Shown here piece by piece: positions 1-5,959 of a stretch of DNA of 6,219 nucleotides. The position numbers and the translations under genes were made by a program. The notes under the pieces were generated by a model. The model had not been told where the DNA came from, ran no database searches, and saw nothing but the letters and a program-made list of their open reading frames with translations. Numbering within the stretch: position 1 is the first letter of the stretch; each line of letters begins with the position of its first letter. This DNA comes from an uncultured Lachnospiraceae bacterium (lineage in GTDB: Bacteria; Bacillota; Clostridia; Lachnospirales; Lachnospiraceae), in assembly GCA_958444395.1 (NCBI GenBank), contig CAUCOL010000118.1:1-6219 (forward strand), given 5' to 3'.

Positions 1-700
1 CATCCGTGTAATCGGAAACGATCTTGCCCAGCCCGCCGGTTGCTACTACTTTCACATCCTTAAGTCCGGACTCCTCTTTGATCTTATTGATGATATATTT
101 TGACTGTCCTACTGTACCATAGAACAGACCTGCCTGCATTGCCGTGATCGTATCCCTTGCTACCACAACCTCCGGACATTTGATCTCTATCTCCGGAAGA
201 TTGGCCGTATCATTCCATAATGCATTGGCAGAAATCCGGATACCCGGACTGATCACACCACCCAAAAATGCCCCCTCTGCCGTTACCAGATCATACGTTG
301 TTGCAGTACCGTAATCTGCGACAATCACCGGTCCGCCATATAATTCATACGCAGCTACTGCATCTACGATACGATCCGGTCCGACTTCCTTTGGATTGGC
401 AGTCTCGATCCGGAGTCCCGTTTTGATGCCAGCGCCAACGACAATCGGATGGCAGTTCAGATATTTTATAATACCACTGGTAAATGAGTACATCATCTGT
501 GGAACAACCGATGCTACGATCACTTCATGAATATCCTTTTCGGAAAATCCTTTTTTCTGTAAAATACTGCAGATCAGGTTTCCATATTCATCCGAAGATC
601 GGGGTACCTTCACCGTAAAACGAAATCTTGTGATCAAATCTGCATCCTTAAATACACCAAATGTAATATCTGTGTTGCCCACATCTACAACTAATAACAT
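1..700 (-). CDS. coaX: Type III pantothenate kinase CoaX (partial, C-terminus beyond left edge)
   Basis: The enzyme phosphorylates pantothenate with ATP, the first step of coenzyme A synthesis, in the cytoplasm. The visible part is 233 residues from an ATG at 700; the family is usually about 255 residues, so only the last 20 or so are missing. Visible ASKHA-fold motifs are DVGNT at residues 6-10 (phosphate-binding loop), NPKEVGPDR at 102-110, DYGTATTYD at 129-137 (catalytic Asp and nucleotide-binding region), GGVISPG at 147-153 and ATGGLG at 220-225. These mark type III enzymes, which by family knowledge need a monovalent cation and resist feedback by CoA. The gene starts 34 bases after the DUF6145-like gene and probably shares its transcript. 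The purine-rich stretch before the ATG is a spread-out ribosome site rather than a sharp one. No other in-frame start fits the family N-terminus better. The identification is firm. Confidence 0.96.
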   Translation of the reverse strand, partial: MLLVVDVGNTDITFGVFKDADLITRFRFTVKVPRSSDEYGNLICSILQKKGFSEKDIHEVIVASVVPQMMYSFTSGIIKYLNCHPIVVGAGIKTGLRIETANPKEVGPDRIVDAVAAYELYGGPVIVADYGTATTYDLVTAEGAFLGGVISPGIRISANALWNDTANLPEIEIKCPEVVVARDTITAMQAGLFYGTVGQSKYIINKIKEESGLKDVKVVATGGLGKIVSDYTD

Positions 701-734
701 AACTCTCTGTTTCCTCTCATTCTAACCCGGTGGG

Positions 735-1127
735 TTATTTCTCTGTCTTATCCGGTTCCTCATCCAGCAGTTCACTGATGTCTTCCTTTAAGAAAAATGC
801 TTTATAATATAACTCCAGTGCCTCCAGAAGCTCCTGCTTGTCTCTCTGGATCTGTTTGATCTTCAATACACTGCCAATCTCATCAAAGAAATAATCATTC
901 TCCTCCGAGGTAACATTAAACAACAGATTTCCTGCCTCGTCAAACTGCAGTGTAAGGATTCCTCCCACATCTGCCGTATACAGCACGCACATAATCTGAA
1001 GCTCCTGCTGTATCGTCTCCGGAAGTTTGCAAAACTTCGGATTCAAATAGTATTTTTTCTCATAGGCATTTGATACTGCCAGAATATGCTGCGCTGTATC
1101 ATCCTGAATCTGACTAAATATATCCAT
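735..1127 (-). CDS. Small uncharacterised protein, DUF6145-like
   Basis: A 130-residue soluble protein without signal peptide or membrane segment. From memory it resembles the clostridial family DUF6145, which has no known function; a profile search would settle this. Conserved-looking blocks are SNAYEKKYYLNPKF (19-32), a central segment of about 35-68 with MCVLYTADVGG (46-56) and LQFDEAGNL, ENDYFFDEIGSVLKI (76-90), then a long amphipathic helix (about 94-113) and an acidic tail ending in DKTEK. The central part reads as short beta strands joined by turns. There is no recognisable catalytic motif; two cysteines (33, 47) are not arranged as a metal site. The start ATG lies 14 bases inside the end of birA, with an AAGAGGG ribosome site four bases before it, which suggests translational coupling to birA. 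CoaX follows 34 bases later. The position between two cofactor genes hints at a link to biotin or CoA metabolism, but that is inference only. Confidence 0.85.
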   Translation of the reverse strand: MDIFSQIQDDTAQHILAVSNAYEKKYYLNPKFCKLPETIQQELQIMCVLYTADVGGILTLQFDEAGNLLFNVTSEENDYFFDEIGSVLKIKQIQRDKQELLEALELYYKAFFLKEDISELLDEEPDKTEK

Positions 1128-2115
1128 ATATCCCTCTTACCGAGACCTCACCGGATACGACCTGACACAAACCGTCCTCTTTTTCCACAAGTAAAGCTCC
1201 ATGCCGGTCAATTCCCTGTGCGATCCCTGTTTCTATCTTATCCGGGTCGGCCTGTTCAGACATGCCATGCAGTATCTGTACCTGACGCCCTTTATTTACA
1301 AGTGCCTGATTATATTCCTCCAGCAGTCCCGACAGATCACCGGTCTTACAATAGATTGCATAGTATTTTGAGAATGCCTCCATGCAGGCTGCCGCCAATG
1401 CCTGTCTGTCTACCTTTTTACCTGTCTCCAGATAAATGGATGTGCCCTTTTGGGCAAGTTCTTCCGGAAAACTCTCTGTATTTGCATTGATCCCAATGCC
1501 AACCACAGCATAATGAATGTAGTCTAACTCGGAACTCGTTTCCGTTAATATACCACAAATCTTCTTTCCGTTCAAAACAATATCATTCGGCCATTTGATG
1601 CCGCATTCTACCTGGCATACCTGACGGATTCCCTGATTCACTGCCAAAGCAGCTACCAGTGTCAGACAGGATGCCTGACTTGGATGAACCGTCGGGCGGA
1701 GCAGCAGACTCATAAAGATGCCGATTCCTTTTTCCGACTTCCAGGCTCTTCCTCTGCGTCCCTTTCCTCCGGTCTGTTCATCTGCGATCACCAGAGTTCC
1801 TTCCGGCTCTCCTTCCTCTGCCAGCTGCTTTGCCCTTGTATTCGTCGAATCTATACTTTGGTAACAGATTACCTTTCGACAGAAACACCCCTCCGGCAGA
1901 CGACTTTCTATATCCGGTCCAAACAGCATGTCCGGAACCGACTTTAAACGGTATCCCTTATTTGATACCGACTCGATTTCATATCCATTCTCTTTCAGCT
2001 GTGTTATGTTTTTCCATACAGCCTGTCTGGTCACACCCAGACTTTTACATAAGTTCTGACCGGAGACAAAATTGTCCCCGGCCTCCCTTAAGACCCGAAG
2101 TATTTTTTCTTTCAT
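1114..2115 (-). CDS. birA: Biotin--[acetyl-CoA-carboxylase] ligase / biotin operon repressor BirA
   Basis: A bifunctional enzyme: it activates biotin to biotinyl-5'-AMP and attaches it to carboxyl carrier proteins, and it can repress biotin genes when carriers are saturated. From the ATG at 2115 it has 333 residues, the usual length for the two-function form. An N-terminal winged helix-turn-helix covers about 1-60 (SGQNLCKSLGVTRQAVWKNI, 18-37). The catalytic domain carries STN (90-92), the adenylate-binding loop GGKGRRGR (116-123), KWPND (174-178) with the probable catalytic Lys, GILTE (188-192) and GIGIN (206-210). The C-terminal SH3-like domain has GIDRHGALLVE (301-311) and SGEVSVRG (321-328). 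An in-frame GTG at 2169 would add 18 residues overlapping argF; I prefer 2115 because MKEKILRVLREAG matches where family members begin. The ribosome site there is weak. I saw no biotin-operator-like palindrome in this window, so its targets lie elsewhere. It follows argF by 40 bases. Confidence 0.96.
   Translation of the reverse strand: MKEKILRVLREAGDNFVSGQNLCKSLGVTRQAVWKNITQLKENGYEIESVSNKGYRLKSVPDMLFGPDIESRLPEGCFCRKVICYQSIDSTNTRAKQLAEEGEPEGTLVIADEQTGGKGRRGRAWKSEKGIGIFMSLLLRPTVHPSQASCLTLVAALAVNQGIRQVCQVECGIKWPNDIVLNGKKICGILTETSSELDYIHYAVVGIGINANTESFPEELAQKGTSIYLETGKKVDRQALAAACMEAFSKYYAIYCKTGDLSGLLEEYNQALVNKGRQVQILHGMSEQADPDKIETGIAQGIDRHGALLVEKEDGLCQVVSGEVSVRGIYGYI
1132..1138 (-). promoter_or_regulatory. 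Ribosome binding site of the DUF6145-like gene inside birA
   Basis: AAGAGGG on the minus strand encodes part of the BirA C-terminus (Val-Arg-Gly) and lies four bases before the ATG at 1127. Together with the 14-base gene overlap this implies that ribosomes finishing birA can restart on the next gene. Confidence 0.6.
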
Positions 2116-2155
2116 ATAATCCACATTTCCGGGCAGTCCGTCATCCAACTGCTCT

Positions 2156-3151
2156 CTATTTGATCTCACCTAATGTAGCTACCATCACTGCCTTAATCGT
2201 ATGCATACGGTTTTCTGCCTCGTCAAATACAACCGATGCCTCTGACTCAAAGACCTCATCTGTCACTTCCAGCTCACGCATGCCAAATTTCTCATATACT
2301 TCCTTGCCGATCTTTGTTTTCAGATCATGGAATGCAGGGAGACAATGCATAAAAATAGCGTTACTGCCAGCATTGTCCATTACTTTTTTATTGATCTGGT
2401 ACGGTGACAGAACCTTGATCCGTTCAGCCCAGACTTCATCCGGCTCTCCCATAGATACCCATACATCCGTATATAATACATCTGCATCCTTTGTTCCCTC
2501 AATCACATCCTCTGTCAATGTGACGGAACCACCGGAAGCCTTTGCATATTCCTGACACTGTGCCACTAATTCTTCATTTGGGAAATATTCTTTCGATGTG
2601 CAGGCAGTAAAATGCATTCCCATCTTCGCACAGGCGATCATCAGGGAATTTCCCATGTTATAACGGGCATCTCCCATGTACACCAGTTTAATTCCTTTCA
2701 GATGGCCCAGATGTTCACGGATCGTCAGAAGATCTGCCAGCATCTGTGTTGGATGGTACTCATTGGTCAGTCCGTTCCAGACAGGAACTCCGGCATTCTG
2801 TGCCAGTTCCTCTACGATGCTCTGTTCAAAACCTCTGTATTCGATTCCGTCAAACATCCTGCCAAGTACTCTTGCAGTATCTTCGATGCTTTCTTTCTTG
2901 CCAATCTGGGAACCCTGTGGATCCAGATAGGTAACTCCCATTCCCATATCATGTGCTGCCACCTCAAAGGAACAGCGGGTACGTGTACTCGTCTTCTCGA
3001 AGATAAGGGCAATGTTCTTTCCTGCATAGTGATTAACCGGTATTCCTTTTTTCTTCTTGTCCTTCAACTCAGCAGACAGATCCAGAAGATATTCTATCTC
3101 TTCCGGTGTAAAGTCTTTTAACGTCAAAAAATTTCTTCCCTTTAAATTCAT
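2156..3151 (-). CDS. argF: Ornithine carbamoyltransferase
   Basis: The enzyme joins carbamoyl phosphate and L-ornithine to make citrulline in arginine synthesis, or runs in reverse in the arginine deiminase pathway. With the ATG at 3151 it has 331 residues, close to the 330-335 of the family. Carbamoyl phosphate sites are STRTR (55-59) and HPTQ (133-136). The ornithine side shows DVWVSMGE (229-236), with Asp229 and the SMG loop, and HCLPAFHD (269-276) with Cys270. The hinge-region motif DARYNMGNS is at 161-169. The frame stays open upstream to 3295, but those 48 residues do not look like the family, and a GGGG ribosome site six bases before the 3151 ATG fixes the start. No other arg or arc gene is in the window, so anabolic ArgF and catabolic ArcB cannot be told apart by context; ArgF is the default. 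It is probably the first gene of a run with birA, the DUF6145-like gene and coaX, behind a leader rich in inverted repeats. Confidence 0.96.
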   Translation of the reverse strand: MNLKGRNFLTLKDFTPEEIEYLLDLSAELKDKKKKGIPVNHYAGKNIALIFEKTSTRTRCSFEVAAHDMGMGVTYLDPQGSQIGKKESIEDTARVLGRMFDGIEYRGFEQSIVEELAQNAGVPVWNGLTNEYHPTQMLADLLTIREHLGHLKGIKLVYMGDARYNMGNSLMIACAKMGMHFTACTSKEYFPNEELVAQCQEYAKASGGSVTLTEDVIEGTKDADVLYTDVWVSMGEPDEVWAERIKVLSPYQINKKVMDNAGSNAIFMHCLPAFHDLKTKIGKEVYEKFGMRELEVTDEVFESEASVVFDEAENRMHTIKAVMVATLGEIK

Positions 3152-3157
3152 CTTTAT

Positions 3158-3161
3158 CCCC
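3158..3161 (-). promoter_or_regulatory. Ribosome binding site deciding the argF start
   Basis: On the minus strand GGGG lies six bases before the ATG at 3151. The in-frame ATG four codons earlier (3163) has no purine-rich sequence at the right distance, and the G run is part of its second and third codons. This favours the protein beginning MNLKGRNF. Confidence 0.55.
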
Positions 3162-3173
3162 ATTCTGCAGACG

Positions 3174-3187
3174 TTTTTTATAAAAAA
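3174..3187. repeat. AT-only palindrome upstream of argF
   Basis: Six T, the dinucleotide AT, then six A form a perfect 14-base palindrome about 25 bases upstream of the argF start codon. It may be part of a weak promoter (it contains TATAAA on the minus strand, but no good -35 box lies at 17 bases), or an operator-like site. It does not match the ArgR box consensus well, so I assign no regulator. Confidence 0.4.
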
Positions 3188-3202
3188 TCGTATATGTTCC
3201 AG

Positions 3203-3234
3203 GCTGTTTTGCGGCGCCTGCCGCGCAAAACAGC
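3203..3234 (-). repeat. Inverted repeat with 11-bp arms in the argF leader
   Basis: GCTGTTTTGCG (3203-3213) and its exact reverse complement (3224-3234) flank a 10-base GC-rich loop that could extend the stem past a bulge. On the minus strand the stem is followed by 14 mixed bases and then a run of six T. The T run is too far off for a classic intrinsic terminator, and there is no T run on the other side. It could be a leader hairpin, a decayed terminator of the nfeD-qmcA transcript, or a protein-binding site. Confidence 0.7.
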
Positions 3235-3266
3235 AGCTTCCTGCGGATCTCTTAGTACATGACCCT

Positions 3267-3295
3267 GCGACCAATACTGCCACCGTATTGGTCAC
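3267..3295 (-). repeat. Inverted repeat with 9-bp perfect arms just after qmcA
   Basis: GACCAATAC (3269-3277) and GTATTGGTC (3285-3293) are exact inverted copies around a 7-base loop. In minus-strand RNA the stem extends to 11 pairs with one G-U pair. It begins about 40 bases after the qmcA stop codon. No U tract follows, so it is not a standard terminator, but it could protect the 3' end of the qmcA message or fold in the argF leader. A weaker 6-bp pair, GTTCTG and CAGAAC, lies between it and the qmcA stop. Confidence 0.65.
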
Positions 3296-3336
3296 GCCAT
3301 GTTCTGTGTTGCATCTGATACATCCTCAGAACTTAT

Positions 3337-4287
3337 TTACTTTGCCGTTTCGTGTTTGGTCGTTTCCTTCGAGGAGGCAGCTACCTCCGTAACAGAGCTG
3401 ACCAGTCCTGCCAGTCCCTGAATCTCTGACGGAATAATAATCTTGGTTGCCTTGCCATCCGCTGCTTTGGCAAATGCCTCCAGACTCTTAAGTTCGATTA
3501 CCTGCTTGCTTGCATTTGCTTCATTTAACATACGAATTCCTTCCGCATTTGCTTTCTGCACCGCCATAATGGCCTGTGCCTGACCCTCAGCCTCGCGGAT
3601 CGTTGCTTCCTTCTTTGCCTCTGCACGAAGGATTGCAGCCTGTTTCTCCGCTTCGGCTTCCAAAATGGCAGACTCCTTATGACCCTCGGCTACTGTGATC
3701 GCAGACTGCTTCTCACCCTGTGCGATCAGAATTGCCTCTCTCTTCTCACGTTCTGCCTTCATCTGCTTCTCCATTGCTTCCTGGATCGCAGCCGGCGGAA
3801 TGATATTTTTTAACTCTACACGGTTTACCTTAATGCCCCACGGATCTGTTGCCGTATCCAGGGATGAACGCATCTTTGTATTAATGATCTCACGGGATGT
3901 CAGTGTCTCATCAAGCTCCATCTCACCGATGACGTTACGAAGCGTTGTCGCCGTCAGATTCTCAATCGCCATGATTGGATTTTCCACACCGTAAGAGTAC
4001 AGCTTTGGATCTGTAATCTGGAAAAAGATCAGTGTATCAATACGCATTGTTACATTATCCTTTGTGATAACAGGCTGTGGTGGAAAATCCAGCACCTGTT
4101 CCTTTAAGATCACCTTTCTGGCAATACGGTCAATAAAAGGCACTTTAAAATGAATGCCGACATCCCAGGTTGCCTGATATCCGCCTAAACGTTCAATGAC
4201 ATATGCCTTTGCCTGTGGTACGACCTTAATACAGGATACCGCCACCCATGCTACTACGATAATAAATGCTAAAATCACAAATTCCAT
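3337..4287 (-). CDS. qmcA: SPFH/Band 7 (stomatin/slipin) membrane protein, QmcA-like
   Basis: A membrane-anchored scaffold protein of the prohibitin/stomatin superfamily; relatives form large oligomeric rings or microdomains and work with NfeD proteins and membrane proteases. From the ATG at 4287 it has 316 residues (E. coli QmcA is of similar size). One N-terminal membrane segment covers about 2-20, followed by the stomatin-type entry VVPQAKAYVIERLGGY (22-37). The SPFH domain runs to about 170, with VLDFPPQPVITKDNV (65-79) and the LRNVIGEMELDE segment (116-127). Then comes a charged Ala/Glu-rich coiled coil (about 168-250) holding five 11-residue repeats, and a conserved C-terminal block with KIIIPSEIQGLAGL (282-295). 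A Lys/Glu/Thr-rich tail ends it. An ATG two codons earlier (4293) directly abuts the ribosome site, so 4287 is the better start. nfeD lies 93 bases upstream. The family is certain; equivalence to QmcA is likely, not proven. Confidence 0.93.
   Translation of the reverse strand: MEFVILAFIIVVAWVAVSCIKVVPQAKAYVIERLGGYQATWDVGIHFKVPFIDRIARKVILKEQVLDFPPQPVITKDNVTMRIDTLIFFQITDPKLYSYGVENPIMAIENLTATTLRNVIGEMELDETLTSREIINTKMRSSLDTATDPWGIKVNRVELKNIIPPAAIQEAMEKQMKAEREKREAILIAQGEKQSAITVAEGHKESAILEAEAEKQAAILRAEAKKEATIREAEGQAQAIMAVQKANAEGIRMLNEANASKQVIELKSLEAFAKAADGKATKIIIPSEIQGLAGLVSSVTEVAASSKETTKHETAK
3571..3735 (-). repeat. Five hendecad (11-residue) repeats coding for the QmcA coiled coil
   Basis: QmcA residues 185-239 read as five 11-residue units of pattern (A/T)-I-x-x-A-(E/Q)-x-x-x-x-x: AILIAQGEKQS, AITVAEGHKES, AILEAEAEKQA, AILRAEAKKEA and TIREAEGQAQA. 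Lys sits at position 9 in four of five units (204, 193, 215 and, shifted by none, 226 as K). Such periodicity gives a right-handed or straight coiled coil, as seen in SPFH proteins. The repeat is at protein level; the DNA units have diverged. Confidence 0.75.
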
Positions 4288-4293
4288 ACTCAT

Positions 4294-4299
4294 CCTCTT
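4294..4299 (-). promoter_or_regulatory. Ribosome binding site deciding the qmcA start
   Basis: AAGAGG on the minus strand ends six bases before the ATG at 4287, an ideal distance, and zero bases before the ATG at 4293. Initiation at 4287 (protein MEFVILAF) is therefore more likely than at 4293 (MSMEFVIL). The 93 bases between nfeD and this start hold no promoter or terminator that I can recognise. Confidence 0.65.
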
Positions 4300-4380
4300 T
4301 TCTGAGCGATCTGCTGTGTAGAAATGCCATCAAAGCTATCTGCTTCCGCTCATAAGCAAGTAGCCGTCCCCGTTCGGTTC

Positions 4381-4830
4381 TTATGCATTTGCCACGATTA
4401 CTTTTACACCTTTGACCGCTTTCACGATCACCTTACTTCCCTTCGGAATCACCACATCCTCCTGCTCAGACCGGGCAGTCCATTCCATTCCGGAGATCAG
4501 TATCTTACCAGTCTCATTAAAGTTGTCGATCGTCTCTTCGACTTTTCCCTCTTTTCCTACCATACTGTTTACATTTGTCTTCTCCCTCGTACTGTTCAGC
4601 TTCTTCTGCAGTACCGGACGCGTAAACAAAAGCAGGATAAAAGACACTGCAAAAAACAGGATAACCTGCACCGGTACCGATGCTCCCAGCAGAGATGCCA
4701 GAAAAGCAATCAATGCACCACCGGCAAACCAGATCGTCGTCAGTCCCAATGTCACAATCTCGATCACCAGAAACACAACCATGCCGATCAGCCAGCATAA
4801 CATGATAGAATTAGCATTTGTAAGCCACAT
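4381..4830 (-). CDS. nfeD: NfeD family membrane protein (short form)
   Basis: A small membrane partner of SPFH proteins; relatives such as E. coli YbbJ sit beside qmcA and are thought to modulate the SPFH complex. From the ATG at 4830 it has 149 residues, the usual length for the short form that lacks the ClpP-like protease domain. Three hydrophobic segments lie at about 10-28, 31-49 and 53-70, including WFAGGALIAFLASLLGA (34-50). A soluble OB-fold (about 88-149) follows with VGKEGKVEETI (91-101), GKILISGMEWTA (108-119) and a C-terminal GSKVIVKAVKGVKVIVA (131-147). The frame is open upstream to 4944, but that point lies inside the promoter. GGTGA, complementary to the 3' part of the anti-SD sequence, is four bases before 4830 and supports this start. 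Later in-frame ATGs cut into the first membrane segment or lack a ribosome site. It heads a two-gene unit with qmcA. Confidence 0.92.
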   Translation of the reverse strand: MWLTNANSIMLCWLIGMVVFLVIEIVTLGLTTIWFAGGALIAFLASLLGASVPVQVILFFAVSFILLLFTRPVLQKKLNSTREKTNVNSMVGKEGKVEETIDNFNETGKILISGMEWTARSEQEDVVIPKGSKVIVKAVKGVKVIVANA

Positions 4831-4918
4831 AGCCTCACCATACCTTTCTCCTGCTTCACTATACATATGGCAGCATCCGCCACAATATGCCCTCTGTCCG
4901 GGCTGGCGCTGTCCATCG

Positions 4919-4935
4919 GCTGTCATAATGACAGC
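4919..4935. repeat. Inverted repeat at the predicted nfeD transcription start
   Basis: GCTGTCA and TGACAGC are exact inverted 7-base arms around the loop TAA (plus strand). The 7-mer TGACAGC is repeated once more directly beside it (4936-4942), giving a perfect tandem pair at 4929-4942. The predicted start site is near 4936, so the repeat could form a 5'-terminal mRNA hairpin or be an operator overlapping +1. Confidence 0.6.
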
Positions 4936-4942
4936 TGACAGC

Positions 4943-4971
4943 ATTATAGCGTATTTTGTGCTTTTTTACAA
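4943..4971 (-). promoter_or_regulatory. Sigma-A-type promoter of nfeD-qmcA
   Basis: On the minus strand TTGTAA (4971-4966) is followed by exactly 17 bases and a perfect TATAAT (4948-4943). The start site should be near 4936, giving a leader of about 105 bases before the nfeD ATG. The -35 box touches the stop codon region of the methyltransferase gene (4973-4975). There is no terminator between, so read-through from upstream is also possible. Confidence 0.75.
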
Positions 4972-4972
4972 C

Positions 4973-5767
4973 TCAAACTTCATACGGTCTGCGCTGTCTG
5001 GCAGCCTCATACATTACAACAGCTGCCGCTACGGCTGCATTCAGAGATTCCAGCTTTCCCTGCATTGGTATGCGGATCCTCCCGGTCAGGGCATCGATCA
5101 CCGGTGCACTGATCCCATTTGCCTCATTTCCAACCACGATCCCGGACGGCTTCGTATAATCCACCGTATCATAGATCCGGCTGCCCTCCATCAGCGTGCC
5201 ATATACGCCGATCCCTTTTTGACGCATGAATCGGATCGTCTCCGGCAGATCCTCCACATAAACATAAGGCACTCTGAAAATGGCTCCCATCGTCGCACGT
5301 ACCACCTTTGGATTAAAAAGATCCACGCTCTCCCTGCTAAAGATCACTCCGGACATACCGGCACCTTCACTGGTGCGCAGGATCGTTCCCAGATTGCCCG
5401 GATCCCGCAGATCATCTAATAACAGAAAGCACTGTCTATCATCCTCCAGGATCTGCTCCAGTGTATACTTTGGCATACGTACCACCCCGAGCATCCCCTG
5501 TGGTGTCACTGTTTCACTGATCTGTGCAAATACATTATCCGAAACCACCTCACAGGCAGCCTGCTGCAGCTGCCCGGGAAGCTTTCGTTCCATCTGCTCA
5601 AAAAGGCGTTCACTGATATACAGACGCTCCAGCATGCCATATCGTGCAGCCTCCTTCGTGATCTTGATCCCCTCCGCCACAAAACAGCCTGTTTTTCTCC
5701 GGTGTCTGGCATTTTTCTGCAGCTTCACCAGTTCTTTCATCTGTGCATTTGTTTCACTTGTAATCAT
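4973..5767 (-). CDS. TrmH/SpoU-family RNA 2'-O-ribose methyltransferase
   Basis: It should transfer a methyl group from S-adenosylmethionine to a ribose 2'-OH in rRNA or tRNA. It has 264 residues, typical for stand-alone members. The N-terminal substrate-binding domain (about 1-105) starts with MITSETNAQMKELVKL and has FVAEGIK (29-35). The SPOUT catalytic domain shows motif 1 RDPGNLGTILRT (121-132; Asn125, Arg131), motif 2 VVGNEANGIS (211-220; Glu215) and motif 3 IPMQGKLESLNAAVAAAV (233-250; Ser241, Asn243), which together form the trefoil knot that binds the cofactor. The general build resembles B. subtilis YsgA (reported as RlmP, acting on the 23S rRNA A-loop), but the target cannot be read from sequence, so no symbol is given. 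The ATG at 5767 has GGAAGAG six bases upstream and its own promoter about 40 bases before. nfeD follows from a separate promoter. Confidence 0.94.
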   Translation of the reverse strand: MITSETNAQMKELVKLQKNARHRRKTGCFVAEGIKITKEAARYGMLERLYISERLFEQMERKLPGQLQQAACEVVSDNVFAQISETVTPQGMLGVVRMPKYTLEQILEDDRQCFLLLDDLRDPGNLGTILRTSEGAGMSGVIFSRESVDLFNPKVVRATMGAIFRVPYVYVEDLPETIRFMRQKGIGVYGTLMEGSRIYDTVDYTKPSGIVVGNEANGISAPVIDALTGRIRIPMQGKLESLNAAVAAAVVMYEAARQRRPYEV

Positions 5768-5806
5768 CCCTGTCTCTTCCCCCGTTATCTAAGACATTTT
5801 GAAATT

Positions 5807-5815
5807 ATTATAGCA
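5807..5815 (-). promoter_or_regulatory. Extended -10 promoter of the RNA methyltransferase gene
   Basis: TGCTATAAT on the minus strand is a perfect extended -10 element. No TTGACA-like -35 box is present; 15-17 bases upstream lies only the T tract at 5828-5835, which extended -10 promoters can tolerate. The start site is expected near 5800, leaving a leader of about 33 bases before the ATG at 5767. Confidence 0.65.
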
Positions 5816-5827
5816 GATTCCCACCGC

Positions 5828-5882
5828 AAAAAAAAGACCCGTCCCGCACAGCAGAAGCATACGCTATCCTTCCTGCCGTGCG
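5828..5882 (-). terminator. Possible terminator of the DUF2325 gene, with displaced T tract
   Basis: On the minus strand CGCACGGCAG (5882-5873) pairs with CTGCTGTGCG (5854-5845) over 10 positions with one G-U pair, and three more pairs follow beyond a one-base bulge. Eight T follow at 5835-5828, but nine bases (5844-5836) separate stem and T run, longer than in a standard intrinsic terminator. It sits about 80 bases after the DUF2325 stop. It is the best candidate for ending that transcript but may be inefficient. A second small inverted repeat, CCGCAT and ATGCGG (5946-5951 and 5962-5967), overlaps the DUF2325 stop codon. The rest of the gap 5768-5959 holds only the methyltransferase promoter. 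Confidence 0.5.
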
Positions 5883-5959
5883 AAAACAGCTCTTTCTTAT
5901 TAAAACAGTTTTTTATTTTCTTTGGACTACTGTCTGAAACCGTTGCCGCATTTTATTTT

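Noticed and set aside
724..736. Small inverted repeat AACCC/GGGTT at the end of the DUF6145-like gene.
   Set aside because: Five-base arms with a three-base loop and no T tract are too weak to call a terminator; it overlaps the stop codon and may be chance.
1830..2555. Open frame of 241 codons on the plus strand.
   Set aside because: It runs antisense across the birA N-terminus and the argF C-terminus, which are both firmly identified. It has no family-like segments.
2612..3121. Open frame of 169 codons on the plus strand.
   Set aside because: It is antisense to argF coding sequence throughout and has no domain-like character.
3203..3234. Intrinsic terminator for nfeD-qmcA.
   Set aside because: The stem is strong but the nearest T run on the transcribed side is 14 bases away, so I list it as an inverted repeat only.
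3152..3295. N-terminal extension of argF by 48 codons to a GTG at 3295.
   Set aside because: The extra residues do not resemble the family, coincide with the inverted repeats of the leader, and the GTG has no convincing ribosome site. The ATG at 3151 has one.
3262..3295. T-box-like sequence (GGTGGCA) in the argF leader.
   Set aside because: The GGTGGCA lies in a hairpin loop and the following bases do not match the conserved TGGNACC T-box core; no specifier-loop architecture or terminator was found.
4412..5419. Long open frame (335 codons) on the plus strand.
   Set aside because: It is antisense to nfeD and the RNA methyltransferase gene, both with clear family motifs, and crosses the nfeD promoter. 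Its translation is rich in Ser, Cys and His with no family pattern.
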